Of a DNA stretch of 64,000 bases, positions 33,378 through 42,527 are shown piece after piece. Numbering within the stretch: position 1 is the first letter of the stretch; each line of letters opens with the position of its first letter. Position numbers and translations under genes: made by a program. A model generated the notes under the pieces. That model saw only the letters and a list, made by a program, of their open reading frames with translations. It had not been told where the DNA came from and made no database searches. Origin of the DNA: Nodosilinea sp. PGN35 (GTDB lineage Bacteria > Cyanobacteriota > Cyanobacteriia > Phormidesmidales > Phormidesmidaceae); contig NZ_JAQKQJ010000015.1 of the NCBI RefSeq assembly GCF_029109325.1, positions 402,133-466,132 of the forward strand. Direction: 5' to 3'.

Positions 33378-33554
33378 ATGACACGGACTTCTAGGACTTC
33401 TACGATTAGTGCAGCTGTCGCCGCTGCGATCGCACTTTCAATACCAGCTATTGCTTGGGGGGAGGTTAATCCTGCTGCGGTTAACTACTCAGACATCGCT
33501 GATACGGTGATGATCAACCATCACGGCGGACACCACCACGGTGGGTGCTGGTAA
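33378..33554 (+). CDS. Small secreted His-rich peptide
   Basis: A 58-residue frame with an ideal ribosome site (AAGGAGG, six bases before the ATG). Residues 1-28 form a Sec signal peptide ending IPAIAWG; the mature part is about 30 residues and ends with HHGGHHHGGCW, six His and a Cys in a row of eleven. This is a typical zinc, nickel or copper-binding tail. It lies between a putative metal permease and a ZiaA-like ATPase, downstream of two dyads. I know no named family; periplasmic metal buffering is the obvious hypothesis. Confidence 0.7.
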   Translation: MTRTSRTSTISAAVAAAIALSIPAIAWGEVNPAAVNYSDIADTVMINHHGGHHHGGCW

Positions 33555-33598
33555 GGGGGGAACGCTGCAACTCTTTGGAGAATGATCATCTCAACTCG

Positions 33599-35584
33599 TT
33601 ATTGAGGGTGCCGAATAATTCGACCCGCATTTAGGATGGCGAGCAGAGCCACGCCCACATCGGCAAACACGGCTTCCCAAAGGGTGGCCAAGCCGATCGC
33701 CCCCAGGGCAATAAAGAGGGCTTTGACGGCCATGGCAAGACTAATGTTCTGCCAAACAATGCGCCGGGTTTTGTGGGCGATTTGAATTGCTACGGCCACC
33801 TTTGAGGGCGCATCGGTCATTATCACCACGTCAGCGGTTTCTATCGCCGCATCGGAGCCAAGCCCGCCCATAGCAATGCCCACATCAGCCCGAGCGATGA
33901 CTGGGGCATCGTTGATGCCGTCGCCCACAAAGGCCACTTTGCTCTTAGTTTGGCTGGCACGCTGCAAGAATTCTTCTAAGGCATTTACCTTGTCTTCGGG
34001 CAGCAGTTCGGCTCGATACTGGTCGAGGCCCAGCTTCTTGGCGATGCTATCGGCCACCGACTGACTATCGCCAGTCAACATCGCTGTCTGAATACCTTGA
34101 GCATGAAGCGCCTGAATGGCCTCGACGGCGTCTTTTTTCAGCTCATCGGCAATGATAATGCGGCCACTATATTCGCCATCCACAGCCAGGTGGGCCACGG
34201 TGCCGTCTACGGTGCAAACATCATGGGGAATGTTTTCTCGGTGCAACAGGCGATCATTTCCGGCTAGTACCGTCCGGCCATTGACTTGTGCCCGAATGCC
34301 ATGACCGGCAATTTCTTCGTAGTCTTGTACGCCGGAGATATCGACGGTCTGCCCGTAGGCTTGACGAATTGACTGGGCCACCGGATGGGTGGACTGCGAC
34401 TCGACCTGGGCGGCTAACTCCAGTAGCTGGTGCTTCTTCAGGCCGTTGTGGGTCACCACATTCGTCACGCGAAAGTTGCCCTGGGTGAGGGTGCCGGTTT
34501 TGTCGAACACAACCGTTTTCACCTGGGCCAGGGTGTCTAAATAGGTGGAGCCTTTGACTAAAATGCCGCGCTTGGCCGCACCGCCCACGCCGCCAAAGTA
34601 GCCGAGGGGAATGCTAATCACTAACCCACAGGGGCAGGAGATCACCAGCAGCACCAGGGCGCGATAGACCCACTGGGCCTGGGTAGCCCCCTCAATGAAC
34701 AAGGGTGGCAAAATCGCCACCGCCAGGGAGAGAAACACCACCACCGGGGTGTAATACCGGGCAAAGCGGGTGATGAATTTTTCGGTGTCGGCTTTTTTGC
34801 TGCTAGCGTTTTCGACTAGTTCTAAAATTCTGGCGATTGACGACTCGCCAAAGGGTTTGGTCACCTGCACCGTCAGCAGCCCCGACTGGTTGATCATCCC
34901 GGCCAGCACGGTTTCGCCAGGGGCAACGGTGCGGGGCAACGATTCACCCGTCAGGGCGGAGGTATCGACCAGGGATTTGCCCTCCAGAATGTTGCCATCC
35001 AGGGGCACCTTTTCGCCGGGGCGCACCACAATCACATCCCCAACCCGCACGGTCTCGGGGGCAACCGCGCGAATGTCGCCGTCAACGCTGAGGTTAGCGG
35101 TGTCGGGCCGTACCTCTAGCAGAGCTTTGATCGAGCGGCGCGATCGCCCTACCGAGTAGCCCTGAAACAGTTCCCCCACCTGAAAGAACAGCATTACCGC
35201 CACGGCTTCGGGAATTTCGTGGATAGCGATCGCTCCCAGAGTTGCGATCGTCATCAGAAAGTTTTCGTCAAAGATGCGCCCCCGCAGAATGTTGCGCCCC
35301 GCCGTAGTCAGCACAGTCCAGCCGCTGATGAGATAAGCCGGAATCAACACCGCGTACTCGGCAACAGCGAAGGGGGTGTTGTGCAGCCGCTCATTGAAAA
35401 TTAGCCCAATGAGGAAGAGAATGGCGGCGATCGCGATCGGGGTTAGCTCTTGCCGCAGGTTAAACTCTGCTGAATCGTGGCTGTGGCCGTGGTCAGACCC
35501 GCAGCAGCCGTCATGGGCGGCCACCTCATCCTTAGGGATCGGGCCGGAGCTATCGCAACAAGCATGGGAGTGAGAGTCTGCCAT
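33599..35584 (-). CDS. ziaA: P1B-type metal ATPase, zinc exporter ZiaA-like
   Basis: A 661-residue heavy-metal P-type ATPase. The N-terminus lacks an HMA domain and is instead a His/Cys-rich stretch (HSHACC, HDGCCGSDHGHSH within residues 4-37). Then come the membrane domain, TGES actuator motif near 220, SCPCGL ion site near 330, phosphorylation site DKTGTLT near 375, HP motif in STHPVA, and GDGINDAP near 560. The CPC site with Asp-rich last helices fits Zn/Cd/Pb/Co transporters (ZntA/ZiaA). Start is the ATG at 35582-35584. A dyad of ZiaR/SmtB type lies 28 bases upstream. Confidence 0.88.
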   Translation of the reverse strand: MADSHSHACCDSSGPIPKDEVAAHDGCCGSDHGHSHDSAEFNLRQELTPIAIAAILFLIGLIFNERLHNTPFAVAEYAVLIPAYLISGWTVLTTAGRNILRGRIFDENFLMTIATLGAIAIHEIPEAVAVMLFFQVGELFQGYSVGRSRRSIKALLEVRPDTANLSVDGDIRAVAPETVRVGDVIVVRPGEKVPLDGNILEGKSLVDTSALTGESLPRTVAPGETVLAGMINQSGLLTVQVTKPFGESSIARILELVENASSKKADTEKFITRFARYYTPVVVFLSLAVAILPPLFIEGATQAQWVYRALVLLVISCPCGLVISIPLGYFGGVGGAAKRGILVKGSTYLDTLAQVKTVVFDKTGTLTQGNFRVTNVVTHNGLKKHQLLELAAQVESQSTHPVAQSIRQAYGQTVDISGVQDYEEIAGHGIRAQVNGRTVLAGNDRLLHRENIPHDVCTVDGTVAHLAVDGEYSGRIIIADELKKDAVEAIQALHAQGIQTAMLTGDSQSVADSIAKKLGLDQYRAELLPEDKVNALEEFLQRASQTKSKVAFVGDGINDAPVIARADVGIAMGGLGSDAAIETADVVIMTDAPSKVAVAIQIAHKTRRIVWQNISLAMAVKALFIALGAIGLATLWEAVFADVGVALLAILNAGRIIRHPQ

Positions 35585-35611
35585 AGGGGTACCTGGCAAG
35601 CGCCTAATGAA

Positions 35612-35633
35612 CATCTGAAGTGTTATTCAGATG
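35612..35633. promoter_or_regulatory. SmtB/ZiaR-type operator of the ziaA-like gene
   Basis: CATCTGAA-N6-TTCAGATG, a perfect 8-bp inverted repeat, within the wider TGAACATCTGAAG context. SmtB/ArsR-family sites in cyanobacteria have this 12-2-12 dyad form. It should be bound by the ArsR/SmtB repressor encoded at 37272-37664 and released by zinc. Confidence 0.75.
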
Positions 35634-35765
35634 ATACATGATATGCTCCATCAAACCACACTTGCTGCTTGCAGCAGTCGGAAGGTCTGAGACACCGACT
35701 CATCATTGATGCATAATTGGGCGATGAATAGGCTGCTGACGAACCCTATGGAGAGAAGATGTGTT

Positions 35766-36380
35766 GTGACACCACTGAGAAACCTAAACCATCCCCGGCG
35801 TCGCCTCAGGTTTTTGAAGGTAGCGTTTTGTCTTGGCCTGGGGCTCTTTCTTACCCTGCACTGGCCTAGTTCATCGGCTCCGGCCCTCGCCCAAGACACG
35901 GTTACGTTTTGGCGGCAGGCGTCCTTCCCCGTCGAAAATTTTCAGGCTTACACCTCTGCCTTTGGCTACAGAACCTCTCCCACTGGCGGCGGGGGCTCTC
36001 AGTTTCACTACGGGTTAGACTTGGCCGCGCCCCAGGGCAGCTTTGTGCGCAACTGGTGGAGCGGTAAGGTGATCGAGGTATCAGACCACACCACCTGTGG
36101 CACCTCTGCCGTCATTCGGTCGGGCCAGTGGGAGCACCGCTATTGCCACATGAGCGGTCGAGTCGAAGTTTCAAACGGCAAGCGCTATTTGGTCGATTCA
36201 GACGGGGGCATTCGCTATGAGCAGGGACAAGACTTGCCCACTGGGGTACGGCTGGGCCGCGTCGGCATGACGGGGCGCACCACTGGCCCTCACCTCCACT
36301 GGATGCTGAAATACGACGGCAACTGGGTTGACCCTGGGTTGGTGCTAAGGGCCATGTATGACGCTCAGCAAGCAGGTTAA
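35766..36380 (+). CDS. Secreted M23 family peptidase
   Basis: About 204 residues. A signal peptide (residues 14-42, ending SAPALAQ) precedes a LytM-like domain: FHYGLDLAAPQGSFV near residue 82, HRYCHMSG near 125 and TGPHLHWMLKY near 176, so the zinc ligands (HxxxD, HxH) are present. I favour the GTG at 35766 because GGAGAG precedes it by ten bases; ATG codons at 35724 and 35748 are alternatives without ribosome sites. It should act on peptidoglycan. It is divergent from the ziaA-like gene and followed by a CPBP protease gene after 15 bases. Confidence 0.75.
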   Translation: MTPLRNLNHPRRRLRFLKVAFCLGLGLFLTLHWPSSSAPALAQDTVTFWRQASFPVENFQAYTSAFGYRTSPTGGGGSQFHYGLDLAAPQGSFVRNWWSGKVIEVSDHTTCGTSAVIRSGQWEHRYCHMSGRVEVSNGKRYLVDSDGGIRYEQGQDLPTGVRLGRVGMTGRTTGPHLHWMLKYDGNWVDPGLVLRAMYDAQQAG

Positions 36381-36395
36381 ACAGGCACCTTTGGC

Positions 36396-37238
36396 ATGAT
36401 TCAACTGCATCAGCTAGTTCGCTATCCTGCCCCGGTGAGGATTTTCTGCTTTCTGCTATTGCTAGCGCTGGTTTGGGTACCGATCGCCTTGCCTCTCTAC
36501 GCGTGGCTGGGCACCGATGGCTCTCTGAGCGTTATTCCGTTAGTTTTGCTCTACGTCTTGTTTATGGTTGGGCTGGTGCCATGGGGTCACCGTGTGCATG
36601 GGCAAACTCAACCGCTACGCGCCCACGGTCTGGAGGCATCGGCCCGCTATGGGCGAGAGCTGGCGATTGGGGTAGGCGTGGGTCTGGTGAGCCTGGGGCT
36701 GCTGTTTACCCTAGAGGGCTGGCTCGGTTGGCTCACCTGGCAACCGGCACCGCCCACCCTAGGGCGAATTGCCCTGGAGGGATTGCTGGTGGGCCTAGGC
36801 GTTGGCCTGGCCGAAGAACTGCTCTTTCGCGGCTGGCTGCTGGATGAACTGCGCTACGACTGGGGCTTTACCCCGGCACTGTGGGCCAGCGGCACGATCT
36901 ATGCGGCGCTGCACTTTATCAAACCCTGGGAGGCCATTGTGAAAGAGCTGCCTAGCTTTCCGGGGCTACTGCTGTTGGGGCTGACTCTGGGCTGGGCACG
37001 CCAGCGCACTGCCGGACGCCTGGGGTTGGCCCTTGGGCTGCATGGGGGGCTGGTGGCGGGCTATTACTTGATCGATGTGGGCGATTTGGCGATCTACACC
37101 GAGCGAGTGCCGGAATGGGTGACGGGTCTGAACCAAAACCCGCTAGCCGGAGCAATGGGCGTCTTGTTTCTATCTCTTATTGCCATGGGCCTACGGTACT
37201 GGCCTAAGGCGTTTGATCGGAGTGCTGACTACAAGTGA
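36396..37238 (+). CDS. CPBP family intramembrane metalloprotease
   Basis: A 280-residue membrane protein with about eight segments. The CPBP (Abi/Rce1-like) motifs are AEELLFRGWLLDELR near residue 142 (EExxxR), the FxxxH-type motif as IYAALHF near 169, and HGG near 217. Members cleave prenylated or small membrane peptides, some giving bacteriocin immunity; the target here is unknown. Probably co-transcribed with the upstream M23 gene. Confidence 0.85.
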   Translation: MIQLHQLVRYPAPVRIFCFLLLLALVWVPIALPLYAWLGTDGSLSVIPLVLLYVLFMVGLVPWGHRVHGQTQPLRAHGLEASARYGRELAIGVGVGLVSLGLLFTLEGWLGWLTWQPAPPTLGRIALEGLLVGLGVGLAEELLFRGWLLDELRYDWGFTPALWASGTIYAALHFIKPWEAIVKELPSFPGLLLLGLTLGWARQRTAGRLGLALGLHGGLVAGYYLIDVGDLAIYTERVPEWVTGLNQNPLAGAMGVLFLSLIAMGLRYWPKAFDRSADYK

Positions 37239-37271
37239 AAGAACCTGGCTATGGAGCGGCAACGCATCATG

Positions 37272-37664
37272 CTACTCATCCAGGTGTTGGGCCACTTCCC
37301 GATAGAGAGTCATAATATGATCGTCAGCCAGGCCATAGTAGACGTTGCGGCCTTGACGACGGTAGGTGACTAGACGCTGCGATCGCAGCACCCGCAGCTG
37401 GTGCGACACCGCCGATTCACCCATCTTCACCGCAGCGGCCAGATCGCACACGCAGAGTTCTTGCTGGGCTAGGGCCGACAGCAGCTTGAGCCGGTGGGGG
37501 TCAGAGAGAGCGCTAAAAAACTCCGCCATTCGCTGGGCCTTCTCGGTGCTTAGCACCTCGGGCTGCACCTGGCGCACGTTGTCTAAATGCACCAGCGACT
37601 CGTCACAACTGGGGGCATCAACGGCTTGAATTGTAGAGTTCTCTGTAGAGCGAGAATTAGCCAT
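37272..37664 (-). CDS. ziaR: ArsR/SmtB family repressor, ZiaR-like
   Basis: A 130-residue winged-helix repressor. The recognition region is MGESAVSHQLRVLRSQRLVTYRRQG (residues 81-105, quoted only in part as motif: SAVSHQLRVLR). Metal sites: CVCDLA in helix 3 near residue 71, an N-terminal Cys/His stretch (CDESLVHLD near 20), and the helix-5 zinc ligands in DDHIMTLYREVAQHLDE at the end. This is the pattern of cyanobacterial zinc sensors SmtB/ZiaR. A perfect dyad lies 49 bases upstream, so it is likely self-repressing, and a related dyad precedes the ziaA-like gene 2 kb away. Confidence 0.88.
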   Translation of the reverse strand: MANSRSTENSTIQAVDAPSCDESLVHLDNVRQVQPEVLSTEKAQRMAEFFSALSDPHRLKLLSALAQQELCVCDLAAAVKMGESAVSHQLRVLRSQRLVTYRRQGRNVYYGLADDHIMTLYREVAQHLDE

Positions 37665-37712
37665 CGATTAGGTTCCTTGGCTTTTTCTCTATGATACTGA
37701 GAATCGTTACCA

Positions 37713-37728
37713 CTGAACATCTGTTCAG
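37713..37728. promoter_or_regulatory. SmtB/ZiaR-type operator of the repressor gene
   Basis: CTGAACA-TC-TGTTCAG, a perfect 7-2-7 dyad upstream of the ArsR/SmtB-type gene. It shares the (C)TGAACA half with the region before the ziaA-like gene. Confidence 0.7.
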
Positions 37729-37747
37729 AGGATTGAGGGCGTTGGCC

Positions 37748-38536
37748 TCACGGGGTTGGCCCGCTTCCCTGCTGCACCTGCTGCATGAAGTACAGGGTTT
37801 GCTGATAGCCTTGGCGATCACCCTGGGCCTGAAATAGCGCCGCCGCCTGGCGCAAATCGACCATAGCAGCTTGAGGGTCGCCGAGCTGGTACTGCAAGAC
37901 ACCGCGATTGCCGTAGGCTTCAGCCAGCTCAGGATTGAGGCGGAGCGCTGTGTTGAAGTCTGAGAGGGCGGCTGCGCCATTGCCCAGTTCGGTATAAATT
38001 TTGCCTCGGTTGTAGTGGGCATCGGCGTTGTCGGGGTCCAGGGCAATTGCGGAGTCTAGGTCGCTGAGAGCCTGGGGTAAGTTGCCAGTGGCCGCGAAGA
38101 CAAGGCCGCGATCTAGATAGGGCTGGACAACGTCAGGGGCGAGCGCAATGGCCTGGGTCAGATCGGCGATCGCCGCCTCGGCATTGGTCATGTGAGCGTG
38201 GGCCTCACCCCGGTTGTATAGGGTTTCTGGATGGTCGGGGCGAAGCTGAAGCGCTCGCGAAAAGTCAGCGATGGCGAGCTGATAATCGCCCAGGTCGTGG
38301 TAGGCAATGCCGCGATAGAAATAGGCTTCGGCACTGGTGGCATCGGCTTGAATCACCTGGCTGTAGGTGGCGATCGCCGCCTCTAGCTGCCCCTGCTCCG
38401 CCTGCTGGCGGCCCTGATTTAGGAGATTGACGGCAGCTTGCTCCACCGCATGGGCAGGCCGCATCCCCACTGCACTTCCAGGAGCTACCACAACGGCCAT
38501 TCCTAGGGCGATCGCTAACGTTCTCTGGATCTGCAT
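37748..38536 (-). CDS. Secreted TPR repeat protein
   Basis: A 262-residue protein with a signal peptide (residues 1-30, ending MRPAHA) and six TPR units, starting LLNQGRQQAEQGQLEAAIATY near residue 38 and continuing in 34-residue steps (YFYRGIAYHDLGDYQLAIADF, and so on). Such repeats bind partner proteins; no enzyme domain is present. The gene is on the same strand as, and 84 bases before, the ArsR/SmtB-type gene; the operator between them suggests the two are separate units. Confidence 0.85.
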   Translation of the reverse strand: MQIQRTLAIALGMAVVVAPGSAVGMRPAHAVEQAAVNLLNQGRQQAEQGQLEAAIATYSQVIQADATSAEAYFYRGIAYHDLGDYQLAIADFSRALQLRPDHPETLYNRGEAHAHMTNAEAAIADLTQAIALAPDVVQPYLDRGLVFAATGNLPQALSDLDSAIALDPDNADAHYNRGKIYTELGNGAAALSDFNTALRLNPELAEAYGNRGVLQYQLGDPQAAMVDLRQAAALFQAQGDRQGYQQTLYFMQQVQQGSGPTP

Positions 38537-38835
38537 GGCTTCTCTCCTAACCGCACGACTGAGCTATGGGTCTGAACCGTGAGCCTGTACCGTAAGCCCC
38601 AGGCACAACTTAATACCAGCGCCCTGTGACGCTTTACAAGCTGAGCTAACCCCCTGAACCGAGCCTGTGGCGTTTCTGAGGCGAGCCTTCACGCTTGGGG
38701 TAGAGCCTGGCCCCCCTCCAGTGTAGCGACCGTTTTGAGGATGAGATTTTCTCTGAAACAAGATGAAAGAGGCGATCTCGATGCCGTAAAATCAGGCAAA
38801 ATCAAAGGCCGACCCAGCGCACTGTGAGATGCTGC

Positions 38836-40323
38836 ATGAAACAATACCGACCTCTGGTGAGCCTAATCGGCATGGTAGGTGGGCTACTGCTGGCGCTTCC
38901 AGTCGAAGCAGCTCAGTTTAGGACTTGGCGCTTTGACCCTCAGCAAAACCGGCTAGAGTTTTCGACCGATGCCGCCGTGCTGCCCAGGGCGCAGCTTTTG
39001 TTTAACCCCACCCGCATTGTGGTGGATTTGCCCGACACCACCCTAGAGCAGCGGACGATTAACCAGGCCGTTGGCGGCGCTGTTCAAGCCATTCGCATCG
39101 GGCAGTTCGATGCCCAAACTACCCGGCTGGTCATTGAGCTAGCCCCTGGCTACACCCTAAATCCAGACCAGGTCGTGGTACGGGGGGAAACGCCGCAGCA
39201 GTGGGTGGTGCAATTGCCCCCGCCTCAGGGTGGAACGCCCCCTCAGGCCACCCCCAGCCGAGTCAATGCCACCCCAGTCGCTGGGGCCGCCACCCAGGTC
39301 GAAGGGGTGCGCACCACCCCCGACGGCTTTTTCATTCGCACGTCTGGAGTGAGCCCTAACCTGACGGTAGAGCGAGTCAGTGATACTCAGGTGGTGCTCC
39401 AGATCGAAAATGCCACCGTGGCAGCGGCTCTAACCGGCGAAACACTACCTGCCAATAGGTTCGGGGTCACCGCCTGGGATATTCAGCCAGTAAGCGCAGC
39501 GGTACCGACCCTACAAATTACCCTGACGGTGCCCGCCAACAGCGCTGACTGGCAGGCTTCGGTGAGCAACGGCAGCGGCATCGTAATTTTGCCCCCTCGG
39601 GGAGTCGCCATCGCCGCCGTTCCAGCCAGCCCAGCCGTGGCACCGGCTCAGGCACCGACTGCAGCTTCGCCCCCCATTGCCGTACAGCCACCGCCTCAAG
39701 CTCCGGTGGTGCCACCCCAGCCTGAGCCCGCAATCCCGGCTACTCCAGCGGTGCCACCACCGGGCAGCAGCATTCCCAAGCAGGCCGTCACGATTGTAAT
39801 CGACCCAGGCCATGGCGGTCGCGATCCGGGGGCGATCGGCGTGGGTGGCCTGCGAGAAAAAGATGTGACCTCTGCGATCGCCTACGAAGTCGCCAGAATT
39901 TTAGAACAAAGCGGTGCGCAGGTGATTCTGACTCGCTCCGATGATCGAGAAATCGGCCTAGAGCCTCGGGTGCAAGTTGCCGAGCAGGCCAATGCCGATC
40001 TCTTTGTTAGCATTCACGCCAACTCCATCAGCCTGAGCAGGCCCGAGGTAAACGGGCTTGAGACCTACTACCACAGTTCAGGGAATCGTCTCGCCCAGGT
40101 GATTCATCAGTCTGTTTTGAGTCTGGTGGCCATGCCCGATCGCGGGGTGCGCCAGGCTCGTTTTCACGTTCTTGTAAACACCTCTATGCCGTCGGTTTTG
40201 GTCGAGACCGGGTTTGTCACCGGGGCTCAAGATGCCCGTAATTTCAACGACCCAGCCTGGCGCAGCCGCATGGCCCAGGGCATTGCCGCTGGCATTTTGC
40301 AGTACGCCCAGCGATCGCTTTAA
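38836..40323 (+). CDS. amiC: N-acetylmuramoyl-L-alanine amidase with AMIN domain
   Basis: About 495 residues, exported (signal peptide residues 1-25). Residues 25-130 form an AMIN domain that targets the septum or envelope, followed by a second AMIN-like segment to about 240, a Pro/Ala-rich linker (250-310), and Amidase_3 catalytic domain from 320: zinc ligands in IDPGHGGRDPGAIG, REKD, VSIHANSIS and the catalytic Glu in VLVETGFV. It removes peptide stems from glycan strands during cell separation. The ATG at 38836 is preferred over a GTG four codons earlier. It is convergent with the ZIP gene. Confidence 0.9.
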   Translation: MKQYRPLVSLIGMVGGLLLALPVEAAQFRTWRFDPQQNRLEFSTDAAVLPRAQLLFNPTRIVVDLPDTTLEQRTINQAVGGAVQAIRIGQFDAQTTRLVIELAPGYTLNPDQVVVRGETPQQWVVQLPPPQGGTPPQATPSRVNATPVAGAATQVEGVRTTPDGFFIRTSGVSPNLTVERVSDTQVVLQIENATVAAALTGETLPANRFGVTAWDIQPVSAAVPTLQITLTVPANSADWQASVSNGSGIVILPPRGVAIAAVPASPAVAPAQAPTAASPPIAVQPPPQAPVVPPQPEPAIPATPAVPPPGSSIPKQAVTIVIDPGHGGRDPGAIGVGGLREKDVTSAIAYEVARILEQSGAQVILTRSDDREIGLEPRVQVAEQANADLFVSIHANSISLSRPEVNGLETYYHSSGNRLAQVIHQSVLSLVAMPDRGVRQARFHVLVNTSMPSVLVETGFVTGAQDARNFNDPAWRSRMAQGIAAGILQYAQRSL

Positions 40324-40340
40324 TAAAGATTTCAACTCAG

Positions 40341-41075
40341 CTAATTCACTCCTCCTGATATCAACAAAAAGAGGGCAAACCCCGCCAGAAAACTAATCGC
40401 CGACCACTGGGTGTCTTCGTTAGACTCATGTGCCTCCTCCAGCATATCCTCGACTGCCGCCAGGTTATAAAGCCCTGCCACAAAGACTAATGCGGCCATT
40501 TTCAACGCCTCCGAGCGTTCCCGCAGGGCGAAATAGGCAATTAGAGCAGTGCCTACTACTGGAATGACAAAGGAGGCCGATATCAGCATCCGCCTGGCCC
40601 GACCGACTCCCTTGTTGCGAAAACTGGCGTTGACCGCAAATCCTTCGGGGATATCAGCCAGCACCTGCCCTAGGGCCAGGACCAGCGCCAAACTGCTGGA
40701 TACCGCAGATCCGCTGCCAACTAGCAGGCCATCTCCCACCAAGTCAGTGGCTACGGCTACATAGACCATCCAGGCACCGGTACCAGCTCCTTTAGGTTGT
40801 TTGTGCTGCCACCGCTCAATTCGGCTTTTGACTGTCAGATAGGCGAACCCGCCCAGTAAAAACGCCAGGGCCAGCAACCAGGCAGAGGCCCCTTGCAAAG
40901 CCTCTGGCATTACCTCTACAGCAATCACCGCGATGATTATCCCGGCAGCGGCATGAAGGGCATGGTTCAACGTTCTTTTAGAGGGACGTAGCCATTCGGC
41001 TAGCACCCCACCACTAAAGTTTCCCAGTGCTGGCAGAATCGCCAAGCCAATTACCCTGATAAGCTGACTATTCAT
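40341..41075 (-). CDS. ZIP family metal transporter
   Basis: A 244-residue membrane protein with eight segments. ZIP hallmarks: HALHAAAGIIIAVIAVEVMPEAL near residue 38, a His/Lys loop (QHKQPKG), DLVGDGLLVGSG near 110 and LADIPEGFAVNASF near 140, giving the H/D/E metal-site residues of helices 4 and 5 (DG and PEG forms instead of the usual HN and HN). It should transport Zn, Fe or another divalent ion across the inner membrane; direction is uncertain. Not in an obvious operon. Confidence 0.82.
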   Translation of the reverse strand: MNSQLIRVIGLAILPALGNFSGGVLAEWLRPSKRTLNHALHAAAGIIIAVIAVEVMPEALQGASAWLLALAFLLGGFAYLTVKSRIERWQHKQPKGAGTGAWMVYVAVATDLVGDGLLVGSGSAVSSSLALVLALGQVLADIPEGFAVNASFRNKGVGRARRMLISASFVIPVVGTALIAYFALRERSEALKMAALVFVAGLYNLAAVEDMLEEAHESNEDTQWSAISFLAGFALFLLISGGVN

Positions 41076-41275
41076 TACGTCCTGGTTCCAAGGAAAATCT
41101 GCGGCGGGTTGAAAGCTAAGTCTACTTTCAGGCCCTTTCGGAAAAATTAATTTTCACCGACATCCTGCCAGGAGACATCCATCACGCGGAAGGTTGGCTC
41201 TTCAGGCCTCTTTCGCTGATTCATTGCGGAATACGCTGTCAAAGCATCAGCGCTCATTGCTGATTTCTCGAATGA

Positions 41276-42226
41276 TTACGGCGAAGTTCGGTAACTGAGT
41301 CTTAAGAGGATCTGAGCTACCAGAGCGAGAATCGGCAGCTCTAGCAGAGGGCCAATTACCAGGGTGAGGGCAATCAGGGGGCGATCGCCAAAGGCCGCTG
41401 CTGCCACCGCCAGCGCTACCGGAGAGTTCCGCGCCAGGGTCGTGCAAGTCAGGCAGACTACCTCTGGATACGCCAGTCGCAACCGCTGCCCCAGCCACTG
41501 AGCCAGCACAAAATTAATCACAAAAAACGAACCAATGGGTAGCAGCAACAATTCCAGACGTTGCAGTAACGCCTCACTCTTAGCCGCAAAAATGGCCACA
41601 ATGGCCAGATTCAAACAGAGGAGTTGAATCATCGCCACCTGCGGCAGCTTTTCATGTAGCCAGGTTGGCCCCTTAAGCCAATTAATGCTGTAGCGAGACA
41701 ACACCGCTAAGGCCAGTGGAATGAATAAAACAGTGACTATTTTGCCTCCCAACACCCAAAGATCAAGCGTGACCAGCGACTGGGCAAAAACGGCCAGATA
41801 GACAGGCAACAACACCATCTGCAAGACAAAATTTAGCGGTAGCAAAGCCGTTGCTAGGCTCACATTGCCCTTAGCGATGCCGGTAAACACCAGATACCAA
41901 TCGGTACAGGGGGTCACCATCAGCATCAGCAAGCCCACCCGCAAATCGGGCGCATCACGCAGAAACAGCGCCCCCAACGCCCAGGCCAGCAGGGGTGTCC
42001 AGACAAAGTTCATCACTAAGCTGGCAACAGTCACGCGGTAGTTGCCAAAGGCTCTACCCAGGTGCCGCAGCGGAATCGGTAGAAACGCCGCGTACAGCAT
42101 CCCCATCAACAGCGGTGTGATGAGATGGTCTGCCAGGGCAGCAACATCGTCAATCTGCGCCAAACCTAGCCCCAGTAGCACCGAAAGCAGAATTAGCAGG
42201 GGCTGCGATCGCTCAAACCAGGTCAT
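41276..42226 (-). CDS. ACR3-like arsenite/BASS family permease
   Basis: A 316-residue membrane protein with ten segments. The motif LMLMVTPCTDWYLVFTGIAKGNV near residue 103 corresponds to the Cys-containing helix of the arsenic-resistance (ACR3/BASS) branch, and TTLARNSPVALAVA near 268 is the second family motif. ArsR/ArsC partner genes are absent, so arsenite export is likely but not certain. Its 5' end is partly duplicated at 43887-43916, and a MerR-gene fragment lies directly upstream. Confidence 0.75.
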   Translation of the reverse strand: MTWFERSQPLLILLSVLLGLGLAQIDDVAALADHLITPLLMGMLYAAFLPIPLRHLGRAFGNYRVTVASLVMNFVWTPLLAWALGALFLRDAPDLRVGLLMLMVTPCTDWYLVFTGIAKGNVSLATALLPLNFVLQMVLLPVYLAVFAQSLVTLDLWVLGGKIVTVLFIPLALAVLSRYSINWLKGPTWLHEKLPQVAMIQLLCLNLAIVAIFAAKSEALLQRLELLLLPIGSFFVINFVLAQWLGQRLRLAYPEVVCLTCTTLARNSPVALAVAAAAFGDRPLIALTLVIGPLLELPILALVAQILLRLSYRTSP

Positions 42227-42527
42227 GGTTAGGGTATCTGTGGTTGCAATTTTGCGGTCGATTAGTGATTATGCCGCAGTGACTCCTGCATTTCTCCCGT
42301 GGGGTCATCGCAACACTCAGACCAAACTATCTCATGTACAGGAGTCTCACCATAACGCGTAAGATTCACCATAGCAAAGAAACCTGTATACCTCATTATC
42401 ATGAGCCTTGTAATATTCTCAGCGATTCTCTTCCAGAAAGGTTAGCAACTATGTATTTCACTATGAATCTGGGACAGTATTAGTTATCCTTCACTCTGGT
42501 CAAATCTCGAACGATTGGATCTGAATG
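42227..42527. other. Intergenic region with a MerR gene fragment
   Basis: At 42245-42272 the sequence (TGCAATTTTGC-G-GTCGATTAG...) matches, with few differences, an internal part of the MerR gene at 43201-43224. Read on the minus strand it gives LIDRKIA against LIDCKIA in the intact regulator, so the metal-binding Cys is Arg here. This is a remnant of a second MerR gene next to the ACR3-like start. A small CTCAT-N4-ATGAG hairpin lies at 42394-42407. Confidence 0.5.
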
